Assembly: GCA_030063045.1 (NCBI GenBank)
Contig: JAQSEB010000037.1
Location: 2,356,001-2,420,000, forward strand
Source: Pratylenchus scribneri
Taxonomy: Eukaryota > Nematoda > Chromadorea > Rhabditida > Pratylenchidae
Direction of reading: 5' to 3'
Length of the DNA: 64,000 nt
Below the pieces are notes generated by a model. It did no database searches, was not told the DNA's origin, and was given only the letters and a program-made list of their open reading frames with translations. Within the stretch, counting starts at the first letter, position 1. Each line of letters opens with the position of its first letter. Positions 48,987 through 60,900 of the stretch are shown here, one piece after another. Position numbers and translations under genes: made by a program.

Positions 48987-51900
48987 TATTATTTAAATGT
49001 TTTTATTTTATTATTATAGAGGCCAAAATACCAACTTTGAAAAGAATTCATGATGTTCCAACTTCACCAAAAACACCTTCATTGGCATCTCCATTTCATA
49101 AAATTCCAGCTTTTGAATTCGGTAAAATATATTTTTTAAAATAATTATTTTATATCTAGATGAACCTTTATTAATTATTGATCCAAATGGTTTTGATGTT
49201 ATCAGCAATGCCAAATCTGAAAAAGATTTAGGCAGTTGTATTTACAAGTAAAATTATTATTCATTAAAAGTGAATATTCTTATTTAATTAGTGCTGCAAT
49301 CGCTTCAATTTATGAGGAAGGTGTTTTCCTTTTTGATTTTGGCAGCAATTTGCGTGAACATTGCGCTAAATATTTACTGGAACAATTAAAATATTCTGAA
49401 TATAGAAGTGATTTGAATAAAATTTTACCAATTGACAAAACTGCTGGACAAATTGATTGTGAAGCTGCGAATTTCAAAATTCCTATGGAATCGTACGACA
49501 AACTGAAATATCTTAATATATATGGAGATAAAATGTGGGATTACAAAAAATCGAAAAACAGATGGCTTGGAATTCTTCATTATCGTTTGATATCCGGACG
49601 CTTGAATCGACCATTAATTGTCGGCAAAAAATTTGAGAATAAATATCAATTTACCTTTTATGATAATGATGAAAAAGAAAAAGGAGTATGTTTCTCTAAA
49701 TAATTTTTTATCCTAATTTAATAATTAAGACATTAAATTTGCCCATTGAAAATAAACTTGAAAATATTTGGAGTTTTGATGAGTTGGAAGATTTTATTAA
49801 AACTGTTAAAATGAATTTTCCTATTGTTATAACAATTGATGAAGAAGGAAATTATTTTGGAGTTTGTTTTACATATTAATTTTAAAATGATTATTATTAT
49901 TAAGCACAAAGTTACATCAAAAGTTAGACATGTCGAAATAGAAGAGGAAAATAAGAGATGCATAAATGAAATTGTGAATTGGGCATTGCGTGAACGTTAT
50001 TCAATAGATGAAAGACGTATAGATTAATTTTTTATCTTAATTATTTTATATTTAAGTATCGGAATCCGAAACAGAAGGGACTGAATCTTCTGCAGATGCA
50101 TTAGACAAAAGTGACCGAGAAAGTTCTATGACTGGCAGTTCTATTTCGAGTAGATCAAGAGGACGTCGACCCAAAAAGACAAGAGGAAAAGAAGGAGGAA
50201 GAAAGCCTAAAAAAATTTCATCTGAAAGAAGTTATCATATGTTAAAATATTTATCATAACAAATTTTTTTCAGCTTCTGATTTCGGATCCGAAAAAATCG
50301 CATCTTCCGAATCAGCGTCAGATAAATCAGATAGAGAAAGTTCAAGTTCAATGAATAGCAGTTCTATTTCTATCAAATCAAGTGATCGTCGGCGAAAGAA
50401 GCCAAGAGGTAGACAAGGTGGAAGAAAGCCAAAAGTTGTCAAATCGCAAAAAGGTAAAAATGTGAAATTTTCATTCTTTTTAATTTTTCTAGAATTGGAA
50501 TCGGCTACTCCTATTATTGCTAATTCACAAAGAGATTTAATAATGGAAAATATCAATGAATATGCTGCTGATTTGGATATTGATCCTTCTTCTATACCAA
50601 TTCCAGAGGAATCTATTACTGAAGAAGAAGCAGATTCATTGCTTATGCCCCCACCACGTAGATCAACAAGGAAGCGCCAAGCAACGAGCAGATTTTCTGA
50701 TGAATTCGTAAAAAAGGATTCTGCATGGCAATTTAAACCTGTAACCCATCAATGTGATAAAACTCATCCAGGTTTTGGCTGTGCTGCCAAATCTGCTCGG
50801 CATATGCCAGAATATTATGACAGTACTATTCCGGTATATTTTTTTTCGAAAAACATATCTATTTAGTAATTTTTAGAAAGCAAGTAATATTCCAAGCAAA
50901 TGCCCTTATTCTGATTGTGATGTAATACCATCCGAAGCAACAGGTCCGTCAGCTTTTTCAAAATGTTGTGCGAAAGGAAGGGTTGATTTGCGAGCAAAAT
51001 TTGATGCCCTATGTGATATGCCATTGGAACTTCAATGTTTGGTCAGTCTACCAACGGATCATAAATTGAAGAAAATGCAAGAAGAATTGATGAAACACCC
51101 AATGATTTATAATGCTCAATTGGCTTTTGGACAAACCAAAATTGAAAGAGCTGAAGATTTGCATGATCACCGAATTGTCAAAATAAATAACATGATTGAA
51201 TACGTTCTTTGGTCCTATAATAGGCCTGATGCTTCCAAGCAAGATATTCTTCAAGGACAAATGTTTACAATTCCACCTCAAGACGCTGACCAACGTTTAG
51301 ACGAAATCGCTGTTGAAAAGAAAATAGATGTAATATTCAGATGAAATTTCTATAAATTTATACATTTTTAAGCCCGATCTTCTAAAATGGTTATACAATA
51401 TTTTGAAAAAACATCATTGGATGGCAAACGTCTATAAAATTGCAGCTGATCTTTATGAAAATCAATCTGATGCCGATAAATTACGTATTCGTCTTAATGT
51501 TGTGGACACCAGTCGTATTGGTGAAGAAAGATTGGTTGAAGACCCAAATATGACTGCAATTCCAATACCAATAATTGATCCTCAAGATCGGCCATTTGTT
51601 GGAGATATTCATGCAGGACGATTAGGCATTGAAACACCAATGGGAAATAGGGTTGTTGCGCAGGTATATATTTAAATTATTCATTTATAATTATTTGTAA
51701 AAAAATAGATTTATTTGGATACTGGTGACAATGTTACACCTGTATTGCCAAAAGGAATTCTTTTAACTGGGAGACGTGGAACAGGAAAAATTGAAATGAA
51801 ATGGTGGCATCGATGTGTTGATCCCGCCTCATTTCCATTAATATTCTGGGGAGGACAATATGGTTTTGGTATGATTTGAAGATTATTCATAAATTATTTA

Positions 51901-54900
51901 TTTGTTTTTTATAGAGGATGGAATGCCATTGAAATTGAAGGAAGGTGAAGAATTTGATGAAAAAAAGAGAGAAATAACTGATGCCGAAAGAATTGTGATT
52001 GATCCGGATGAAGAATTAGGTGCTGGAGAAGAATTTCTGCCAGAAGATATCGAGAAGAAATATAAAAGACGTGATCGCATCTCTAGGGCACAATACTTTC
52101 GTTATATGGCTCATACACGAGGAAAACAAACTTGGAAACAAGAAAATCATTGGTTATGGTCATGGCGTGATTTGGCGCAACTTTACACTATTACTTCCAA
52201 CAATCGGATTGAAGCTGACAAAGTTAGCTATTATAAGAGGAAACAAGCAAAAAAGCGTTGGGTCAAATCTAAAGCATTGATTGATTGGATCACAAGAAAA
52301 TTAAAAAAAGAAAAAGGTATATTTTTAAATCATAGAGGAAATTATATTATATTATTCTATAGGTTATGAGGGAGAATTGGGACGTTTATTTGTCACTGAT
52401 GAACATTTTCGTGGGTCGAAGCAATATTATCGCAAAGAATTCGCAAATGCTTTAACAATATTTAATCAAAAGGGCAAAGTTGACTTGATGATCACATTTA
52501 CTATGGATCCGGATGCACCAGAAATAGCAAAGCTTAGTCTAACAGGACAAAAATGGCATGACAGACCAGATGTTGTTGGGCGACTCTTCATCGACAAATT
52601 GAAAGAATTTGTAAAAGATTTAACAGAAAATGAAGTTATGGGACCAATTAGTGCATGGACATTTTCAATTGAACATCAAAAAAGGTAGATATAATTCATT
52701 TTTATTGAAATATCTTTTACTTCAGAGGTTTACCACATGCACATTTTCTTTTGGCATTGGATTGGCAAAGAATGAGGGATTCTCCAGCGAGCAAGATTTT
52801 CACACCAGAAGAATATATTGCTGAATATATATCCGCTGAAATTCCTGATCTACCGGATCCAAATGATCGCTCTGCTGGTGCCAAATTGCAAAGGGAATAT
52901 TTTAATACGATAAGAATGAAAAATATTCATACATGCGATGCGAGATATTGTTTAGTCGATGGCAAATGCAAAAAACGCTTCCCTGTAATATATTTTTTTT
53001 ATTAATTAAAATAATAAACAAATTTATAAACCTTATTCCAATTATATCCAATGTCCAGAAAATGCTTATCCTATTTACTTGAGACGACCCCCTGCACCCA
53101 ATGAAGAAGAACGAAAGAAAAATCCAGATGCCTATGGTAATGCTTATTTGCGCACTGATGCCAAAGGAAAACCGATACTTAATAAAAGAACAGGAAAATT
53201 TCTCTACAACAATAATACAGTGGTGGTGCCTCATAATCATTACCTTACAATGAAATACAGAGCACAGTAATAAAATATTTATTTTATCAATATATTTGGT
53301 TATAGTATTAATGTTGAACTGGTCACTGGAGAGGGTTGCTTGAAATATGTTTTGAAATACGTGATGAAGGGAGCCGATATGGCATTTGTTGGTGTCAGAA
53401 CAAAGACTGGAACAGTGGATAAATGGGGATATGATGAATTTGAACAAATGAGACTGGCTCGATATGTCACAGCACAGGAAGCATTTCTTGCAATTTGGGG
53501 TCAACCTTTGGTTGGAAGATCACATGAAGTAATCATAATGAAATAAATGAATTTAATACATAAATATAATTAAGGTTGATGAACTTGCGGTCCATGAACC
53601 TGGTGAACATCGTGTTCCAGTTGAAGAAGGAGAAGAAGAAGAAACAGCATACAAATATTTAGTAAAGGCTGCTGAAGGAGAGGAAATCAGATCACAATTG
53701 ACGGCATATTTTGACTACAATCGCAAACATCCAGGACTTGATCTCACTTATGATCGTGCATATGAACGACTTCGATATGACGAAAGATGGAGCACCTGGA
53801 AACTATATAAAAAGGGCTATGAAAGAAGAAATAAACTATGCCGTTTAAGGACTGTGTCTCCTACCAATTTGAATTTATTGGTATTAATACGAAATTATAT
53901 TATATTTATCAAAATATTTAAAGGCTATTCGTATGCTACTTTTCGTTGTGAAGGATCCAAAATCGTGGGAAGATTTGAGAACATATAATGGACGTGTCTA
54001 TGATGATTTTGTTGGAGCAGCTAAAGCAAGAGGCCTGATGGTTGATTTAAAAATGTGGGAAAAAACTGTGTTCGAAGCATTTTCGACGAAGAGATCAGAA
54101 AATGAAAGACTCAATTGGCTTGCAATCTTTTTCATCACGGCCCGTCTATCTAATCCAACTGAATTATTGGAAAAAATAATGAAGGATGAAAAAAAATTTC
54201 TGGTCCCAAAATATATGCAAAAGTGTTCAATTGAACTTCAAACTGAGGATGTTCTCCAGCGCTTGGAATGGTATTTGCGTGCCCATGGTATTCGACCTGA
54301 TGAAAATACTAGAGATGATGGAACAATAGCAACTGCCTGTGAGACTATCCTTCTACCGCGGCCCCAAAATTTCAATGTTACACGAGAACAAATGATCGAT
54401 GTAAAATATATTATTATTAATGTCAATTATCCTTTTATTTAGCTCGAATTTTTCCGCGATGATACCATGAATAAACAAGGTGTGCCCATGATTTCGGATC
54501 CAAATTACAGCGATTCTATTTTAACAATCGACCGTTATAAACAATTGTCTGCAACAGGAGATAAACCAGCGCTTGAGCAACAAAAATTTATTGACGATGC
54601 ATTAAAAGCCGCAGAGAAAGTACAAAATATGCAAAAGAAAAAAGAACCAACCAAGAAGGATGCCGATTTTCAACGATGTTTTTTTATCACTGGTGAAGGA
54701 GGCACTGGCAAGACTTTCACTCTGAATGTAAACAATTGCAAAAATTATTATAATTTGTATTAATTTAAGAAATTAATTGCAATTTTGAAATCAAAGAAGA
54801 TGAAGGTTCTACCAATGGCTTCAACTGGCATTGCTGCAAATCTTCTCTATGAAGGTCAAACTGTTCATAAGAAAATTTGTCATGCTAAGCATGTTGATGC

Positions 54901-57900
54901 TTCGTACAAAGTTTATCCGGATGCAGAAAGTTTTACAGCTGAAATGGTTCGCCAAGCTGAAGTCCTCATCATCGATGAAATTACTATGCAAAATAAAGAA
55001 GTTCTTGAATATGTTGATAGGCTGATAAAAAATGTTGTCAAACATAAAGAACTTAAGGACGTTGATTTTGGTGGAAAGGTATTTCAATATTTTTGCATTT
55101 TGCATACAATTATTTATTATTTAAAATAGTGCGTCATTCTTGGTGGAGATTGGAAACAATTAATGCCTGTCATTCAAGGCGGTTCTTTGCTTGCTCAATA
55201 CAATGCATCCGTCAAAAATTCAGATTTATTCAAGAATTTTACAACACACAGGCTCACAATAAATCATCGACTAGCACCTGGACAAGAAAAATATCGAAAA
55301 TTTATCAAATTGGTTGGAACTGGAAAAAATATCGATCAATTTGGACGCGTTCAATTGCCAAAAGGAACAACAGTTACAAATAGACAAGATTTAATGGATT
55401 TTGTCTTTCCACAAGAAATGCTCGATAATCCACTACGATATTCCGATGAATTAAGTCAACGCGCTATTCTTTGCCCATTAAACAAGGAAACATTAGAACT
55501 AAATAAACTTATAATGGTAATTAATTAAATGTTAAATAATATTTATTTTAAATTTAGGAGCGCATGAAAGGAAAGGAACAAATATTTGTAGGAACGACAT
55601 CCCCTATTTTGGAAAAGCCGGAATACGAAGAAAAGGATCAAGAAGATTATGAAGAAGATATTAAAAATAAAGTATTTGAGGATTTAGAAAATGATCAAGC
55701 CACTGTTAATTATGAATATCTTCGACATTTTACACCAAATGGCATTCCTGAGCATTTTCTTCGCATTAAAGTAGGCGCAATAATGATGTTAACTACAAAT
55801 GTCTCTGTCGCCCATGGATTGTGCAATGGAACTCGAGTTCAAATTTCAAAAATCTCAAATAATTGTGTCTGGTGCAAATTCTTGATGGGACCAAATAAAG
55901 GACAAGAATTTGAATTACCCCGTTGTCGCATGGAATTCGGAGGTGATCCTAGGTCACCGAGAGAGGGAACAGTTAAATGTGAACGAATTCAATTCCCACT
56001 TCGTCCTGGCAATGTGATGACAATTAATAAATCTCAGGGTAATGATAAAACCAGTTTTTTCTCATAATTAATTTTATTAAGGACAAACTTTGAGTCGGGT
56101 GGGCGTATTGTTGGAAAATTGTGAATGCTTCTCTCATGGTCAACTTTATGTAGCACTTTCCCGTGTTCGTGATGCGGATCATATAAGAATATTGACCAAA
56201 ATGAAGGATAGACGTGTCAAAAATATTGTTGTTCAGCAAATTTTGGATAAAGAAGAATTGGAAGAAGCAGACACAATTTTGCAAGAAAAGGATAAGGTAC
56301 TCTCTAATTTTTATATAATTTTTGCTAATTAATTTTAATTCGTTCAGTCACCAGAGGTTGAAGAAATGGAAATTGGATCGGACATTGAACCAGAATTTGT
56401 TTCACCAGTTCCTTCATCTGGATTTGCAACACCGTCATCAACAACTTCAATTGCTTCACGTTTGAGTTTATTTGGAGATGTTCGAAGGATTCATATTCAA
56501 AAGATTAATGTTATAAGTGGAAATATAGCTTATATTAAATCGCAATGCATTGTCAATCCTTTGAACGAGAGAATGCAAATGGATAGCAAAGTTGCTCGAG
56601 ATATCCAATGGGAATGTGAGCCTGAGAAACAAAATTATTTGGCTGAAATAACAATGGCTCTATCCGACAAGAAATTGGAGAAAATTGAACAAGCAAAAAA
56701 TGAAGGCAAAGATATTTCTGAAGCAAAAATTATTCCGTCGGATGTTTTCTCCACTCAAACTTTTGGTCGATTGTCCTTGAATGCAAATAACATCATTCAT
56801 GTCGTTGAACCGAGTTTCAAAGCCAATGTTCTTTCAATGGAGCAAAGACAAATTCTCAAAAGATGTTATGAAAATGCCCTCGATGAAATGCTTAGACTTG
56901 GAAAGAACAGCATTGTAATAATAAATTATAAATTTTAATACTAATTTTAATTTTAGTCATTTCCATGTTTATCAACGGAAAATAATCGAGAAATTCGAGG
57001 GAAGGCCGCAAGTGCAGCAATTGAAGCCATCTTAAATTGGTTAATGAGTCATGAAAAAGAAGATATCAGCAAAATATTTTTCGTTACAAATGAAAGTGAC
57101 AAAAAAATGTATAAAGAATTCGTGCAAGCGGTAATATTTCTATAATAGTCATCAATCAAATGAATTTTTAGGCTTTCCGACAATCAACGCTAGATCGTTC
57201 AAGGAGTTCACGAAGTTCTTCCCGGATATCTTCAACTCCTTCAATGCGTTCAACATCTTCTATTGAAAGACAAAAATTTCGCCCAATTGAGAACATCCCT
57301 TTTGAAAGAATGGAAGTTGACGAAGAAACTCCATTAGCTTCACCAATGAAAATTGATCATGATCGGACTCCATTGGCTCACCAAATTGCGCGTGTGCAAT
57401 TGACTACGCAAGCAAAAGCAGAACATTTTCCACTTAAAAATAGGGCTACTGATTGTTTTGCCAATTCCTTAATACAATGCTTCCGTTTTATTCCTGAAAT
57501 TCGATCAAGAGCGAAGGAATTTGCCAATTTTGATTTTAATCGATATATGGATGATCATGATGCATATTGTCGGCATGTACCTCTCTGGCAATTGGGTAAT
57601 TAGACAGAGAGAAAAATTTTTATTTGAATATTTTAGGACAAATATTAACAAAAGAATCATCATCGGTTGAAATTTTACGTGAGACGAAACCTGTAAAGGA
57701 TATGAATTTGCAAAAAGGACAACAAGACGTGATGGAATTTTTAACAATGTTCATGGATCTTGAAAATGATTTACTTAATTTTTCGGAATTATTTAAATAT
57801 ACAAGAACAACAAAAGTCAAGTGCAATAATTGTCAATATGAAAGTACTACTCCACATATTGAAAAATATTATTCTCAAGCAATTGAAAATGGTGCTCAAG

Positions 57901-60900
57901 ATTTGAGTAATTTGATTTTGGCAGAAAATGAATATTACGATGTTGCTGAAGAATGGCGATGTGAATATGAAAATGGGTGTGGTGAAAAAATGGGATGTTC
58001 AAGAACAACGACTTATGATGTTTCCAATACTAAATATCTTGCCATGCAATTTTTGATCTTTTCGTTGGAAGAAAAAATATTCCCTTGCATCAGTAATTAT
58101 GATGAGGAAGCGCAACAAATTTTCGGTACAGCATTAATTTTAAATGATTTTATTATAAACAAATATTAGGAGCAAAGTGGAAGATAATTGCTACAATTGT
58201 ACACCAAGGCCAATCTCGTCATGCAGGCCATTATTTCACTTATGCTCTCGAAAATGGAAATTGGTACAAGCATGAAGATCATTTTCCTCCTCGATTGGTT
58301 AATTCACCATTTGTCAATGAGCAAGATATTGAAATGGATCGAGCAACATATGTTGTCATTTATAAAAAAGTGGATGAAACCGAGATAATGGAACAGCAAA
58401 CACAAAAACTTTCTCTCGACAATACCAAATTTTACACACGTTCATTCATCAATGGAATTCTACAAATGTTTGCCAATATTCCAGAAATTGTTTCATCAGA
58501 TTTTGAACAACTTGAAATGAAGTCATCACTTTATGAGGAAATGAATGAAATTCAAAAAATTCTTCAAGGGAAATCTAAGACTACAAAACCACTAAAAAAA
58601 TTGTTAAAAAAGAAGAATTTATTACTTCCAAAGCTTTACAATCCACTTGAATGTTTCACTGCAATTCTTACATTGGACAATCCTCTTAATTGGAAGAAAT
58701 TGTTTGCATTTCATATCAATGAAATTCATACTTGTGAAGGTCTTTACACCGAATTCTATAATGGCATTAATTGTGGAAATGTAAATTGAATTTATAATGA
58801 TTAATATAAAATAACATTTTTAGGAATTCGCTGAAAAATATGAGCAACTTTATTATAAGCTCTATCCTGGTGATGGTGAAGTCGATTTGGGCAAATTGTT
58901 GCAATCGCAAGGAAATGAAATTAAGGAAGGAATTTGTAAAAATTGCCATCAAATATCTCGAATTCAACAAAATATCTTCATTTCGACTGCAAACTATTTA
59001 GCTATGTCGCTTGAATATGAACGATCATTGGAGAGAAGGATCAAACCAAAATTTATTGGTTATGATGAAGAAAAACAAGTCATATTTGGTAATAAAATTA
59101 TATTTTTTTCATAAAATAATATATATATTAAATAGGGTATAAATGGAGGATGATTGCGGCATTAATTCACAGTCCGAAAACAACTCAACGCCACTATTAT
59201 GTCTATTTGAAGGATCAGAAGAATAAATGCTGGTGGAAAATTGAAGATCAAGTAAAACCAAAGAAGAAGGCAACTATGAAGAAAGATTTGAAGAGGGTTA
59301 CTTTGATATTTTTTGAGAAAATCCAAGAAGCCATGGAAATTGATGAACAATTAATTGAAACAACATCCGGAATTCAATTTCAAATTGAACCAAATATTTG
59401 TGCAGAAAGGCATTACCTTCTTCCTTCAAATATTGACTCTATTATTGAGAATTTTTGGGGAGGACGAAGGTCTCAATTTAAAACAAAGACGAAAAATGTT
59501 TCGAAAAATGATCTCCTAAAACTCCGCAGTTCAGAATGGTTGAACGATGAAGTGATTAATGCTTATATGAGGCTCATACAAGAACGTTATGAAAAGGATC
59601 AAACTCTTCCAAAGGCAAATTATTTAAGACTTATTTATTATGTGTTCGAATTATTTAGATTTATCGATTTGAAACTTTTCTCTACAACAAATTGCAAGAG
59701 CCTGGTGGACCACAGCGCGTGCGAGAACGATGGATCGGAAGACGACTGGGGCATGAAAGAGAATTGTTCAATTTTGATAAAGTTTTCTTCCCTGTGAATG
59801 CTGATGGAAATCATTGGATATTGATTGTTCTTGTGCCGGCAAGAAAAGAAATAATTCAATATGATTCATTGAATGGGCCAATTCACGATAGTACGCAAAG
59901 GATTCGGTACTAATAACTCTTTGTAAAGATTTTTTATTATTTTGTTTATTTAAGAGCTTTGATTGAACAAATTTGGGAAACGGTTAATCAACAGCATGAA
60001 AATTGGACATTGACTCGATGCCACCAACCTTCACAGAATAATAGTTTCGATTGCGGTGTATTCGTTTCTGTGTTTGCTGAACATTTTTCAATCAATCGAC
60101 CAATGGACTATATTCGTGCGAGTGATATGCAATTCTTCCGTCGAAAAATACTTGCTGAGCTCGTGAATGGAGAATTTTGTCCATTTGAAATGCATTCGGA
60201 AAATGTTCGACCTGAAAGACCAATTGAATCAAAATTCAGCAAAATTTACGTCGTCAAACATGATATAACAACATTGCAAGTCGATGTTATTGTGAATGCT
60301 GCAAATGAAACACTTCTCGGTGGAAGTGGAGTCGATGCTGCCATTCATGCTGCAGCAGGTCCTGATTTGAAGAAGAAATGTGAACTCCTTCATGGCTGCA
60401 AAATTGGAGATTGTAAATCAACTCGTGCTTATAAAATCAAAACAACCAAAAGTATGACTTTAATCATATACAAGATTATTTTTTAATATTTAGTGATTAT
60501 CCACACGGTTGGGCCAATAATTCCTAATAGGAAGCCAAATGCACAAGAAAGGGCACTCCTGCAAAGTTGTTATCAGAAAAGTTTGTCGATGGCCAAAGAT
60601 GCCAAAATGAAATCAATTGTAAAATCAATCATTTTATGAACATATATAAAATAAATAAATTAAGGCATTTCCATGTATTTCAACTGGAATTTATAATTAT
60701 CCACATGAAGAAGCTGCAACTGATGCAATCAATGCTGTTTTGCATTGGCGATCTCAACCAGGAAACGCGGATTGCTTTGAGGCCATTATCTTTTGTGTTT
60801 GGAGCAAGAAGGATTATGATATTTATTATAAACGTCTCTTCTCCATATCACCCATTAAAATGGAACAAGATAAAACACCAATGGTCCGTCAAATTCAACC

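Noticed and set aside
52902..53504. 200-codon minus-strand open frame
   Set aside because: Antisense to the Rep exons, which carry the HUH and Tyr motifs.
59615..59700. Frameshift that would kill the Ulp1 domain
   Set aside because: A GC-AG intron of normal length for this gene restores the expected domain sequence, so no mutation is needed.
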